Shown piece after piece: positions 27,163 through 36,758 of a DNA stretch of 64,000 nucleotides (positions are counted from its first letter, which is position 1; each line of letters opens with the position of its first letter). The notes beneath the pieces were generated by a model. That model searched no databases. It was not told the DNA's origin and worked only from the letters and a program-made list of their open reading frames with translations. The stretch is from Liminaster sp017519885 (GTDB taxonomy: Bacteria > Bacteroidota > Bacteroidia > Bacteroidales > UBA3663): positions 8,554 through 72,553 of the forward strand of contig JAFWRO010000003.1 of assembly GCA_017519885.1 (NCBI GenBank), in the 5' to 3' direction. A program made the translations under genes and the position numbers.

Positions 27163-27219
27163 TAATTGTTAATTGTTAATTATTAATTGTTAATTGTTAA
27201 TTATTAATTGTTAATTGTG
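27163..27219. repeat. 7-bp iteron array (TAATTGT)
   Basis: About eight head-to-tail 7-bp units TAATTGT or TAATTAT fill the gap between batD and batE and run into the batE start codon. A related array on the other strand is at 41464-41510. Confidence 0.85.
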
Positions 27220-27978
27220 AAAAGATATATTTTAGCCCTGATAAGCCTTGTGCTCGTTTCTTTCGGCTACGGAAAGACCTATGCCCAACAGGACCTGCTG
27301 AACACAGCTGCTGCTGCCTACGACTCGGCACAGTATCAGCATGCCATTGATGCATACGAGCAGATAGCCGTACAGTACGGTGTCAATCCTGAACTTTTCT
27401 ACAATCTCGCGGGCGCCTACTACAAGCAGAAGAACTATCCCAAGGCCATTCTCAACTACGAGCGCTGTCTGCTTTACGATCCTTCGAATGTAGATGCCAG
27501 GGAGAATGTCGAACTGGCACGTCTGCAGTGCGTCGATAAGATTGAGGCCATCGAGCCTATGTTCTTCGTTACGTGGGGCAATAACGTTCGTGACAGTTTC
27601 TCGTGCGATACTTGGGGTACACTTGCCATCATCTTCTTCCTGCTATTTATTGCAGGCTGTGGCATTTACTTCTTCACCCATCGTACCAGCCGTCGCAAAC
27701 TTGGATTCTACGGCGCCTTGCTGTCCATCATTCTTTGTCTCGTCAGTATTCACTATGCAGTTGCACAGCGTGACCATATCCAACAGCGCGACTATGCCAT
27801 CGTGATGACCCCTTCGGTAATCGTACGTGCTTCGCCTGCCGACAGTGGCACGCAGTTGTTCACCATTCACGAAGGCCTGAAGGTGCGAGTGCGCAGCACA
27901 CTTTCAGGATGGTCGGAGATCGAACTTACCGACGGTCAGGTCGGGTGGATGCCCAGCGAAGGACTGGAAGTGATTTGA
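27217..27978 (+). CDS. batE: BatE, TPR protein with two membrane helices and SH3-like end
   Basis: The 253-residue protein has a signal peptide (VKRYILALISLVLVSFGYG), TPR units (about 25-95), two membrane helices (around 130-152 and 160-182) and a C-terminal SH3-type domain ending in GWMPSEGLEVI. This is the usual BatE layout. The probable start is GTG at 27217, where the protein becomes alignable; a TTG 9 nt upstream is inside the repeat array. The array thus occupies the ribosome-binding region. Confidence 0.85.
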   Translation: MKRYILALISLVLVSFGYGKTYAQQDLLNTAAAAYDSAQYQHAIDAYEQIAVQYGVNPELFYNLAGAYYKQKNYPKAILNYERCLLYDPSNVDARENVELARLQCVDKIEAIEPMFFVTWGNNVRDSFSCDTWGTLAIIFFLLFIAGCGIYFFTHRTSRRKLGFYGALLSIILCLVSIHYAVAQRDHIQQRDYAIVMTPSVIVRASPADSGTQLFTIHEGLKVRVRSTLSGWSEIELTDGQVGWMPSEGLEVI

Positions 27979-28010
27979 TTTCGAACCACGATTACCTGTA
28001 GTATATCGAT

Positions 28011-28130
28011 TTCATCTATCAAAACTGTATGCTGCGGTCGGAGCATACAGATTTCATCTGCCAAAACTGTATGCTCCGATCGAAGCATACAGAATTCGTA
28101 CACCAAATCTGTATGCTGCGATATAAGGAA
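28011..28130. repeat. Three 42-bp tandem units with CTGTATGCT hairpins
   Basis: Units start at 28011, 28053 and 28095. The first two each hold a perfect 9-bp inverted repeat, CTGTATGCT/AGCATACAG (28025-28033 with 28042-28050, and 28067-28075 with 28084-28092). The third has only one arm. The array sits between the convergent ends of batE and the TolC gene and could act as a transcription barrier. Confidence 0.85.
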
Positions 28131-28153
28131 AGGTTTCCTTCTGCAAAACTGAT

Positions 28154-29500
28154 TTATTCACTGGCGCCCACGGCCTGTCTGTATTCGAGGACCTTATTCT
28201 GATAATCGGCGAAGGCATCGGTATAACTGTCGTGAGCCTGCTGGCAGAGCAACTGGGCTTCGAGCAGGTCGGACATCTTGATTGTACCAGCACGGTAATA
28301 GTCGCGATTCAGTCGGAGGTTCTCTTCGGCTTGCTCTATGCTGCGTTGTGTGATGTCGAGCTGCTGTCGAGCCTCGATGACGTTATTCCATGCATGCTGC
28401 ATCCTGATTTGCAGCAGCTCGGACTTGTCCTGTTGTTGGTCGAGAGCTTTCTGATATTCTATCCGCTTGCGCTTGATGGCGTGCGAGCCTCCCCACCAAT
28501 CGGAGATGGGGACGCTAACCGTCGCATAAACCATTGCGAAGGTACGGTCGTTTTCCATCAGATTGTGGTAGTTGTAGCCTGCTCCAACGGCAACGGAGGG
28601 CAGATTCTGACCGACGGCGATATTTCGTTGTAGCTTGGCTGCTTCGACCTGCTTGTCGAGCAACTGGTATTCAGCAGTCCCCAACAATGCCTGTTCATGA
28701 TCTTCTTTCATGGGCAGCATGGCCACGTCATCGGTGTCGGGTATCAGGGAGAAGGCAGTGTCATGGAGGCCGCAATACTGTGCCAGCAATAGTCTGACGA
28801 GCGAAAGTCCGTTGTTCAGTTTCAACCTTTGGCTCTCCACCTCGTTCTGCCGCAGTTCCACCTGCAGCAGGTCGTTGCGCATGGCAAGACCGGCGCGTAC
28901 GGCCACATCGACATCCTTGTGAATATCATTGAGCATAGCCTCGACGGCACCAATGGTTTTCAGTTTCTCCTGAAGAGATATTATCTGCCAGAAATATTGT
29001 TGTGTGGTCAGTTCCATTTCGTTCTCGGTGAGTTGCATCTGAAGGTTGGCCACTTCCTCGCCGACTTTTGCGAGGCGGTTGCCATTGACGATCTGCCCAC
29101 CGGCGAATACGGGCTGCGTGGCATTGACGCCGGCGATGGTGCCGTTCTTCATCATCGACATACTGATTGGATTGCTCAGAGCTGCCAAGGCTTCAACGGG
29201 GAATACAGTGGCCAGAGTGGCTCCCAATTCCGGTGTAATCATTTCGCCCGGGTTAACGTCCATCTTGGCCATCCCCTTGTCGGCGTTGAACCATGCACCT
29301 ATCCCGCTGATGGAGGGAAAGAACTTCGTGAATGCCTCCTTGCGTTGCTGTCGTGCGGCTTCGAGGTCATATTGTGCATCGCGCAGAGCGATGTTGTTCT
29401 GACGGGCAGAGTCGAGCATTTGCTCCAAAGTATAGGTGGATTGGGCTTCGCAAAAGGTAATGGCAGTGAGCCCGGCAAAAAGTGCTAAAAACTTCTTCAT
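28154..29500 (-). CDS. TolC-family outer membrane efflux protein
   Basis: The 448-residue protein has a signal peptide (MKKFLALFAGLTAITFCEA) and two OEP repeats with the family pattern LEQMLDSARQNNIALRDAQYDLEAARQQRKEA near the start and long amphipathic helices. It would form the trimeric outer-membrane channel for the RND pump encoded upstream; the pump stop is 8 nt before this start. The longer frame adds 10 residues before the signal and is unlikely. Confidence 0.92.
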   Translation of the reverse strand: MKKFLALFAGLTAITFCEAQSTYTLEQMLDSARQNNIALRDAQYDLEAARQQRKEAFTKFFPSISGIGAWFNADKGMAKMDVNPGEMITPELGATLATVFPVEALAALSNPISMSMMKNGTIAGVNATQPVFAGGQIVNGNRLAKVGEEVANLQMQLTENEMELTTQQYFWQIISLQEKLKTIGAVEAMLNDIHKDVDVAVRAGLAMRNDLLQVELRQNEVESQRLKLNNGLSLVRLLLAQYCGLHDTAFSLIPDTDDVAMLPMKEDHEQALLGTAEYQLLDKQVEAAKLQRNIAVGQNLPSVAVGAGYNYHNLMENDRTFAMVYATVSVPISDWWGGSHAIKRKRIEYQKALDQQQDKSELLQIRMQHAWNNVIEARQQLDITQRSIEQAEENLRLNRDYYRAGTIKMSDLLEAQLLCQQAHDSYTDAFADYQNKVLEYRQAVGASE

Positions 29501-29508
29501 GACAGATA

Positions 29509-32500
29509 TTATTTCGTCGAAACTTTCCAATAAACAACAGGGAGCATGGTGACTACCATGATGAGCGAGCCTATACCACCAGCAAAGATGGTGACTCCAA
29601 CAGGCATCCAGAAGGATGACTGGGCGATGATCATCGGCACTACGCCAACGGCAGTAGTAGCTGTTGTGAGGAAGATGGGCACCATACGGCGACGGCCCGC
29701 TTCGTAGGCAGCATTGCGTACGGCTTTGTTGTAATCACGGCGCCATTTATCATGTTCGGGATCCTCTCGAGCAGGTTCCGGATGACCAAGCGAATAAGAC
29801 TTGAGCAGGTCGATGGCATGTTCGAAGATGAGTATCTCGTTGCGCATGATTATTCCCATCAGCGTGATGAGGCCGAAGATGGAGGTGAGCCCCAGGTCGC
29901 GGTTCATCAGACCCAAGCCAATTAGCGCACCTGGTATCATCAGTCCCAAAGCTGCCATGCAGACTGTAGTAATACCATATTTCTTGAAATTGAAAAGCAG
30001 GAAGAAGAATACGATGATCAAGGCAATGACGATGCCACCGAAGATCTGTGGCAGGGCTTCATCTCCATATTCGATCTCACCGCCAACTTCCGAACGTACG
30101 CCTTGTGGTAGTGCAATCTCTTCTTGCATTACCTTGACCAGCTTCTTCTCGACGGGAGAAGTATAGACACCGTTGGCAAATTGAGCCATGACGGTGATGC
30201 AACGTTCTCCTCCACGATGTACGATGCGGCTTTCGCTCCACACTGGCCCAACTTTTGCTATCTGGCGAAGAGGAACGGTGGTGTTGCGGCTACCAATGCC
30301 CGCCGAGAGCATTGTGGTAGGTGACGATATACCGAGGTTTTCGATGTCGGAGTAGGTCATGTCGGCATTGTCCTTGACGACGATAGGTAACTCGTAGTCG
30401 CCTTCCCACATCTGTCCGACACGCAAGTCGCTCGACATGGCGCTGAGTGCAAGTTGTGCAGAACTACGCGTGATACCCAACTGCGCCGAAGCGACAGGGT
30501 CGAGTTCAACGTTGACGATGGGATGGGCAAGCAGATAATCGGTGTGAACCCATTCCAGTTCTGGCATCTGACGCATACGGTCCATCATCCGGTCGGCTGC
30601 AGCATGGAGCGAGTCAAGATTGCTGCCATAGAAGCGGTATTCCAATTCGTTGACCTCAAGGTAATCCAGCCGCTTGAATTTCACATAGGCACCAGGGAAG
30701 GCTTCGCTGAGTTGAGGCTGGTAATTTGCCAGCAAATCGAGGGTGGCCTTCTGACTCTTGGTATTGACGATGAACTGGGCATAGTTGGGACCTGCCATTT
30801 GCGGAGCGTAGGCATCCATGAAACGGGGTGAAGCGCAACCAATGAAGCCCGTAATGCTTGTGATGCGTGGATCTTGTTCCAACTCATGTCGTACGATACT
30901 AGCAATCGAGTCGGTCTCGGCTATGCCTTTGCCTTCGGGCAGGAAGATTTCGACGGCAAATTGATCACGATCGGCATAAGGGAAAAGACGCACTTTGAGT
31001 GATGGAATGATAGCTGTCGAAAGGGCAATGATGGCCAAACCTCCGCAGATGGTGATCCATGGATTGTTGAAGGTGAACTCGAGCACGTGGTTGTAGGTCT
31101 GTTGCACCCATTGTGTGATGGCATTTCCATCGGTTTTTACCTTGTCGGGGCGGATAATCTTCATCTCGAGGAACGGGATAACCGAGATGGCAAGGATGAG
31201 CGACACCATCAGGTTGATGGTAATGGTGATGGGGAAGTCCACCAGACAATCATGGAAAATGCCCTTCATCGTAAAGAGGAAGGGGTAGAAGATGGCGCAG
31301 ATGCAGATGGTGGCCAGCATCATCGGCATAAAGTATTGTTGGGCAGACCGAAGTGCTGCTTCGTAGGGGTTCAATCCTTTGCCGAGATACTCCAAGTAGC
31401 CATCGATGACAACGATGCTGTTGTCGACAATCATTCCCAGCACTACAATCAGCGCGGCCAGTGTTACGATGTTGAGTTCAATACCCATCATATACATGAT
31501 TGCCACCGATACGAAAGTACTGAGAGGGATAGTGACAGCTGCAACGATTGCTGACCTGAGTGGGAAGAGCACCATCATGACCAGAATGATGACGAGCATC
31601 GAGATGAGCAGGTCGCGAAGGAACGACGTAACGCTCTCGCGTACAACTTTCGGCTTGTCAGCTATGCGAGTAACGGTTACGTCGTCAGGTAGTACTTCTT
31701 GACGGAAAGTATCGAGTACACGATCGACGTCTTCGCCATACTGCACCACATTGAAGCCTGGCGACATCTCCATCGACAGCAGAACGCACGGATGTCCATC
31801 CTGTTCGATGCGGCTTGCCAAAGGGTCATACTCCCTGACAACGCGGGCTATGTCGCGCACCCTGACAACCTTTCCACTGGCTGCATCGCTGTAGATAATC
31901 TGGTTGGCTAATGCGTTCTCACTATTCTCCATCGCCTCGATGTGGATGGGGATCTGCTGGTCTTTGTCGCTGATGCTACCGCTCATGGTGGTGATGCCCT
32001 GGGCTTGGAGACGTGAGAAGAGCATCTGCTGACCGATGCCGTAGGCTTGCAGCCGCTGTCGGTCGATGTAGAGACTGATCTGCTCCTTCTGTTCGCCAAA
32101 GAGTTTTACGTTGGCAACCGATGGGATACGGCGCAGACGGTCGCCGAGGTCATCGCTGTACTGTTTCAGTTCTCGGTAACTGCGTTGAGGGCTCTCGATG
32201 GCGATAAGCAGGGCCGATGTGTTGCCAAACTCATCGTTGGTGATGACAGCCAGCACGCCTTGTGGCGACTGTGACTTGAAGGCATTAAGTCCATGCTTGA
32301 TTTTCGACCAAACTTCGTCCTTGTTGTTTACATCGTCGTTAAGACGTACCATGACGATGCACATCCCGTTCTGTGAAGTTGTGGTTGTCTTTTCGCGATA
32401 CACTTCGCCATAAGTGAAGAGGTAACGTTCAAGGGGGCGAGCCACCTGCTATTCGACTTCCTCGCTCGTCGCTCCCGGATAGACGGCTATCACCACACCT

Positions 32501-32643
32501 TGGCGGATGGTAGCGTGCGGGAACTCGTCCTTAGGCATCTGCTTCATGCCGTAGATGCCTAGGATGAACAGCAGCGACACGATAAGCAGAGAGATGGAGT
32601 AGTGGCGCAATGGCCAACTCATCCATGCCATTTTATCTCTCAT
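29509..32643 (-). pseudogene. RND efflux pump (AcrB/HAE type) interrupted by an in-frame TAG
   Basis: Read through, this is one 1043-residue RND transporter: first membrane helix in the opening 64 residues (SISLLIVSLLFILGIYGMKQMPKDEFP), two periplasmic loops, 12 helices in total and the proton-relay region GMIVDNSIVVID. Codon 65 is TAG (32449-32451), in the same frame, in a stretch that in homologues reads EEVE-x-QVARPLE. A single base change from CAG or GAG would give this. The rest of the frame, 978 codons, is intact and well conserved. A restart at the GTG at 32445 would make a protein without helix 1. Options are a recent nonsense mutation, a sequencing error, or readthrough. The gene lies 1 nt after the adaptor gene and before the TolC gene. 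Confidence 0.85.
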
Positions 32644-32644
32644 T

Positions 32645-33670
32645 TCAGTAGATGACTTTATTACCTTCGCTCAGTTTCTGATATCCCTCTGTGACAACTC
32701 GCTGTCCAGCACTGATGCCGGAAGTGATGGCAATGCGATTGCCGCTCATCTGTCCAATGCCAACGGTTTGGCGATGGGCTGTGCTGTCGTTGGCAATGGT
32801 CCATACGAACAAGGTCCCGTCGGCTGGCTTCTGTATGCAAGTCACGGGCAGTGTCGGTAGGGTTACGATTTCCTCCTTCGGCGAAAATGCGACATTGGCC
32901 ACCATGCCAGGAAGGAGTCTTCGGTCGGGATTCGGCACGTTGATGCGGATGTCGTAGGTGTGGGTCAATGGGTCGGCCTGAACACCCTTTTCAATACGAC
33001 CGCCTGCAACTTCCTTGTCTGCAGCAGCTACTACAACTGTCGTGGCAGTAGTCGGTTCGATATTGTTTATCTCGGCTTCGGGTATCGAGACCTTCACCTT
33101 TACGCTGCTTACGTCGAGCAAGGTAACGACAGCCTGCGAGGGCAGTGCAGTCTCACCAGCTTTGACGTGACGCGTTCCTACAACACCGCTTACAGGAGCC
33201 AGCAGCCGACAATCGGCAAGGTTCTTCCTGGCTGCTTCCTGCTGGGCGCGTGCCTGTGCCACTTTGCTCTGCACTTCGACCCATTGTTGTTCGGGCAAGG
33301 AACCGGCATCGTGCAGAATTGTCATACGGTGCAGTGCATCTTCGGCCTGCATCACTGCGGCCTCGGAAGCTGCCAACGTGTTGCGAGCCTGGGTGTCGTC
33401 CATCTCAGCCAGGAGTTGACCTCGACCTACGGCCTGACCTTCACTGACCAAAACGCGGCGCACTACGCCCATTCCCGTAAAACTAACAGCTGTGGCTTCT
33501 CGTTCTTCCACTATACCCACATAGTTTTGTCCGTTTTCGCCCATACCTACGTTTACCACCTCGGTCTTTACGCGTGTCGGAAACTTTGTTTTTTCATTCT
33601 GTCGATTACTACACCCGCTCATGATGGTAAGAGAGGCCATCAACAGAGCCATCGTTGTTATGATTCTCAT
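32645..33670 (-). CDS. RND efflux periplasmic adaptor (membrane fusion protein)
   Basis: The 341-residue lipoprotein starts with a signal ending in LTIMSGC. It has the barrel-sandwich/lipoyl halves (VSEGQAVGRGQLLAEMDDTQARN and ADCRLLAPVSGVVGTRHVKAGE), an alpha hairpin between them and a beta-barrel domain. It would join the RND pump to the TolC channel. It is the first gene of the adaptor-pump-channel operon. No clear TAnnTTTG promoter was found between it and the palindromic element upstream. Confidence 0.93.
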   Translation of the reverse strand: MRIITTMALLMASLTIMSGCSNRQNEKTKFPTRVKTEVVNVGMGENGQNYVGIVEEREATAVSFTGMGVVRRVLVSEGQAVGRGQLLAEMDDTQARNTLAASEAAVMQAEDALHRMTILHDAGSLPEQQWVEVQSKVAQARAQQEAARKNLADCRLLAPVSGVVGTRHVKAGETALPSQAVVTLLDVSSVKVKVSIPEAEINNIEPTTATTVVVAAADKEVAGGRIEKGVQADPLTHTYDIRINVPNPDRRLLPGMVANVAFSPKEEIVTLPTLPVTCIQKPADGTLFVWTIANDSTAHRQTVGIGQMSGNRIAITSGISAGQRVVTEGYQKLSEGNKVIY

Positions 33671-33694
33671 TGCTTAATTTGTAAAAAATATCTT

Positions 33695-33879
33695 ACTCAA
33701 GTTTCGCATGTGCTCAACTTTCTGGATTTTAAAAGATATTGGGGATTTTAAAGGATATTAAAGGACGATACCTTCGCCTTGACGAAATTGGGACACGGGG
33801 AACTATCGTCCTTTAAAATCCCTTCATATCCTTTAAAATCCTTTAATATCATTGACTTTCGCACTTGCGAAAGTCGAGT
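33695..33879. mobile_element. MITE-like palindromic element with 76-nt inverted repeats
   Basis: Left arm 33695-33770 and right arm 33804-33879 are imperfect inverted copies of exactly 76 nt with a 33-nt centre. From the centre outward each arm has the head GTCCTATCG-type sequence (TATCGTCC), four 10-bp iterons GATATTAAAG or GATTTTAAAG, and a distal tail ending in ACTC. The right tail also forms its own hairpin, GACTTTCGCA/TGCGAAAGTC. There is no coding capacity. It fills the gap between the efflux operon and the thioredoxin gene. Confidence 0.7.
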
Positions 33880-33882
33880 ATC

Positions 33883-34383
33883 TTATAATGTTGCTTGGGG
33901 AGTCCAGCAATTGAAGAATCGGAGTACTTTCTCTTTGTCGTAGCCATTACCCTCTTCGAGGAAACTGGAGTCTTGGGTATGGATTACCTTGCCGTTCTCG
34001 TCCAGCACGACGAAGACGGGGAATCCGAAACGAACGGGGTTGTTGAGCCGGCGGAGCATGGACTCTGTCTGCTGTGCTTTTTCCTTGTCATTCTCGGTCT
34101 TGCGTGGATTGTAGTTCACATGGATATAGACATAGTTTTGGTCGATGACTTGACTAATCGTGCTGTCTCGGCTGATAAAGTCGGCAAAGCGCAGGCACCA
34201 CGGACACCAATTGCCGCCCACCTGGCACACCACGTTTTTCCCTTCCTTTCGGGCCTTGGCCAATGCCTCGTCGATCTGTTCGATGGGATTGAGGTCTTCG
34301 TTATAGACTTTTTTCAGTGCTGTCTGTGCGTCGAGCAGCAGTGCTGTTGTCGCTAAGAGTGCGACGAGGAGTATTCTTCTCAT
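33883..34383 (-). CDS. Exported thioredoxin-like protein (WCPWC)
   Basis: The 166-residue protein has a signal peptide (MRRILLVALLATTALLLDAQ) and a thioredoxin fold of the DUF255/thioredoxin_7 type: NVVCQVGGNWCPWCLRFADFI with the CxxC at the start of a helix and the cis-proline region FGFPVFVVLDENGKVI. It probably acts in the periplasm as a thiol reductase or on damaged proteins. It is a lone gene with its own promoter; its stop touches the right end of the palindromic element. Confidence 0.88.
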   Translation of the reverse strand: MRRILLVALLATTALLLDAQTALKKVYNEDLNPIEQIDEALAKARKEGKNVVCQVGGNWCPWCLRFADFISRDSTISQVIDQNYVYIHVNYNPRKTENDKEKAQQTESMLRRLNNPVRFGFPVFVVLDENGKVIHTQDSSFLEEGNGYDKEKVLRFFNCWTPQATL

Positions 34384-34783
34384 TTCGTTCCGTTTTCTTG
34401 ATTCCGGTTTTTATATAATCACTTTTTTATACAATCACTTCAAAGATGCGCTTGCCGTTCCATTTGAATCCTTTTCTCATCGAGTTCGAAACTCTTATGA
34501 TTCGTGAGCGCCGTTTCTGGTCGTTTCAAAGCGCAAAGGTACAATTAATTTTCGAAACAACAAAATTAAAACGTTTGAATTACAAATTTTTATATATTTC
34601 CGATGGATTATTCCTTGTTCTCTGCCTTTTTTTGCTTTCTTTGGTCTCTTTTTTATGCTCGAAAAAAGCCGGTTTGGCATGTTTTTTTCCGATGTTTTGC
34701 AATTAGACCGACGGACGCCTTGTGGTGAAAGCCGGTGTCAGCATGAATGCCGGGACGCTGTCTTTAATTTGGATGGACGCACA
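34384..34783. other. Gene-free interval upstream of the thioredoxin gene
   Basis: About 400 nt without a convincing gene. It holds the thioredoxin promoter at 34534-34564 and A/T-rich sequence. A frame of 86 codons on the + strand (34446-34706) has no family look, a Phe/Leu-rich content and overlaps the promoter. Confidence 0.6.
34534..34564 (-). promoter_or_regulatory. Bacteroidota promoter of the thioredoxin-like gene
   Basis: On the minus strand TACCTTTG (34534-34541) and TTTG (34561-34564) are separated by 19 nt. The leader would be about 145 nt. Confidence 0.7.
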
Positions 34784-34910
34784 AGTTAAGGAATCACAAT
34801 CGGTGATACTACTTCCTTAAGTGGGTCAAAATGATAGTTAAGGAACCACTATCGGCGATATTACTTCCTTAAATATGTTAAATAATGAGTTAAGGAAGTA
34901 GTATCGCTTG
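34784..34910. repeat. 52-bp tandem palindromic repeats upstream of the ATPase gene
   Basis: Units start at 34784, 34836 and 34888, a 52-nt period, each beginning AGTTAAGGAA; the third is partial. Every unit also contains the inverse TTCCTTAA block. The best hairpin joins 34856-34872 with 34890-34906: 17-nt arms with one mismatch. The related copy at 36759-36813 lies on the other side of the ATPase gene. Confidence 0.85.
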
Positions 34911-34938
34911 TTTGTTTAAATAATAAATTGTATATTTG
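34908..34938 (+). promoter_or_regulatory. Bacteroidota promoter of the ATPase gene
   Basis: TTG at 34908-34910 and TATATTTG at 34931-34938 are separated by 20 nt. The TTG is the last triplet of the third palindromic repeat, so the repeat supplies the -33 element. Confidence 0.7.
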
Positions 34939-34961
34939 CGCCAACAAATCATCTTGCAAAT

Positions 34962-36407
34962 ATGGAAAACAATAGGATCATTGGGCGCGAATATGAGCAG
35001 AAGGTCATTCAGAGTTATCTCGATAGCGGCAAGGCCGAACTTGTAGCCGTCTATGGGCGTCGTCGAATAGGTAAGACATTTCTGGTGAAGAGCATCTTCG
35101 ACAATCAGTTCGACTTCGCCTTTACCGGACTTTACAACGTGTCGCGCGCTGTTGCTCTGTCGCAATTCCAGAAGCGTCTCGAAGAATATTCAGGGCAGGA
35201 AGTGAAGCGTCTTAAGGATTGGTTCGAAGCCTTTGATGCCTTGCGCAAGTACCTCGACACTCTTCAGAAGGATAGGATAGTGGTGTTTCTCGACGAGATA
35301 CCTTGGATGGATACGCCTAAAAGCAATTTCCTTCCGGCCTTCAGCCAGTTCTGGAACGACTGGGCCTCGATGAAGAGCAATCTGAAACTCTTTGTCTGCG
35401 GTTCGGCCACCACCTGGATGCTGTCGAAATTCATAGGCGATAAGGGAGGCATCTATGGTAGGGTATGTCGCTCGATATGGCTTGCGCCATTTTCTCTGAA
35501 GGAGACCGAATTGTTCCTGCGTGAGGTGAAAGGCATCGAAATGACCCGCCATCAGCTGATCAAGGCTTATATGGTGTTGGGTGGAGTCCCCTATTATCTT
35601 GACATGCTGATACGCGACGTGCCTCTCGATATCTGCATCGACGAACTGTTTTTCAAGCAAGGCGCTCCGCTTCGACAGGAGTTCGATTTCCTTTTCCGAT
35701 CGCTTTTCAACGAATCGAAGGTTTATAAGGGAGTAGTGGGCTTGCTGGCTTCAAAATTGAAGGGACTGACGCGGCAGGAGATACTTGAAGGACTCAGGTT
35801 CAAGGAGGGCGGATTGCTGTCGGAGGTGCTCGACAATCTGATGAAATGTGATTTCGTACGCAAATATTCGGCCATTGGGAAAACAGATCGTGAAGCAATG
35901 TATCAGCTCACCGACCTTTTCTCACTGTTCCATATCAAATACGTGGAGGACCACAGCGGCCAGGACGAACACCTTTGGAGCAAACTCGTGGGCCGTGGGC
36001 AGATGACGGCATGGAGCGGCTATGCCTTCGAGCAGGTTTGCCTGCATCATCTTCCACAAATCAAGCAGGCTCTCGGTATTGCAGGCATCATCGCTAATGT
36101 TCATTCCTGGTCTTGCCGTCCATTTATCGACAAAAACGGCACATCATGGAAAGGCGGGCAGATAGACTTGCTTATCGACCGCGCCGACGATGTCATCAAC
36201 CTCTGCGAAGTGAAGTATGCGGCTGACAAATACGTGATAACCGCCGACTACGAAGAGCATCTGCGTAGCCGCGCGACCCTATTCCGCAACGTGACCCGCA
36301 CTCGAAAGTCCGTCTGTCATACTTTCATCACCACCTATGGAGTGGCACACAATCTGCATAGTGGAATCGTGGAATCGGAAGTGACGATGGACGATTTGTT
36401 TCGATAA
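34962..36407 (+). CDS. STAND-like ATPase with C-terminal DUF234/nuclease-like domain
   Basis: The 481-residue protein belongs to the archaeal-type ATPase group common in Bacteroidota. The N-terminal NTPase has Walker A YGRRRIGKT, Walker B VVFLDEIPW and sensor FVCGSATTWM. A winged-helix segment follows (about 265-330). The C-terminal domain carries GGQIDLLID...NLCEVKYA, a PD-(D/E)xK-like set Asp402, Glu416, Lys418. Function is unknown; such genes occur singly in variable regions, and roles in defence or mobile-element control have been suggested for the class but not shown here. The gene has its own promoter and is bracketed by related palindromic repeats. Confidence 0.88.
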   Translation: MENNRIIGREYEQKVIQSYLDSGKAELVAVYGRRRIGKTFLVKSIFDNQFDFAFTGLYNVSRAVALSQFQKRLEEYSGQEVKRLKDWFEAFDALRKYLDTLQKDRIVVFLDEIPWMDTPKSNFLPAFSQFWNDWASMKSNLKLFVCGSATTWMLSKFIGDKGGIYGRVCRSIWLAPFSLKETELFLREVKGIEMTRHQLIKAYMVLGGVPYYLDMLIRDVPLDICIDELFFKQGAPLRQEFDFLFRSLFNESKVYKGVVGLLASKLKGLTRQEILEGLRFKEGGLLSEVLDNLMKCDFVRKYSAIGKTDREAMYQLTDLFSLFHIKYVEDHSGQDEHLWSKLVGRGQMTAWSGYAFEQVCLHHLPQIKQALGIAGIIANVHSWSCRPFIDKNGTSWKGGQIDLLIDRADDVINLCEVKYAADKYVITADYEEHLRSRATLFRNVTRTRKSVCHTFITTYGVAHNLHSGIVESEVTMDDLFR

Positions 36408-36539
36408 TGATGAGATTAGAGCTATAATCAGCCGAAGTGGTAGCCGCATAATTTGCAGCTACCACTTTACGAATGCTACAGACAAAGAAAAACCTGACAC
36501 TTCATTTCGGAGGCACGAATTTCCTTTCAAATGGCCAAG

Positions 36540-36590
36540 AAAAATCAGCCGTTTTCAAAAAAAATCTTGAAAACGGCTGATTTTTCGGGT
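36540..36590. terminator. Long bidirectional terminator hairpin
   Basis: A perfect 19-bp inverted repeat, AAAAATCAGCCGTTTTCAA with its complement ending in a T run (36540-36558 and 36567-36585), with an eight-base loop. It could end both the ATPase transcript and transcription arriving from the LruC side. Confidence 0.8.
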
Positions 36591-36758
36591 TCGCTAACTG
36601 CTATAATTTGATATCGCAAAATTTTTTTTGCTCAAAACTGCACTTTTCGCAAAATGTTGCTTATTTTAGACGTCAAAATGAATCCATTTCAGCATTTTTT
36701 CGTATTGCATTAGAAATTTGTCAACATACAAATCGCCTCTTGAAAGAGCTTAAAAAGT

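Noticed and set aside
28025..28092. Hairpins as standard terminators
   Set aside because: Stems are strong but no T tract follows in either direction; they are listed as repeats.
33883..34383. Thioredoxin as part of the efflux operon
   Set aside because: It has its own promoter at 34534-34564, and the palindromic element separates it from the adaptor gene.
34446..34706. 86-codon + strand frame before the ATPase gene
   Set aside because: It crosses the thioredoxin promoter, is Phe/Leu-rich without pattern and has no recognisable domain.
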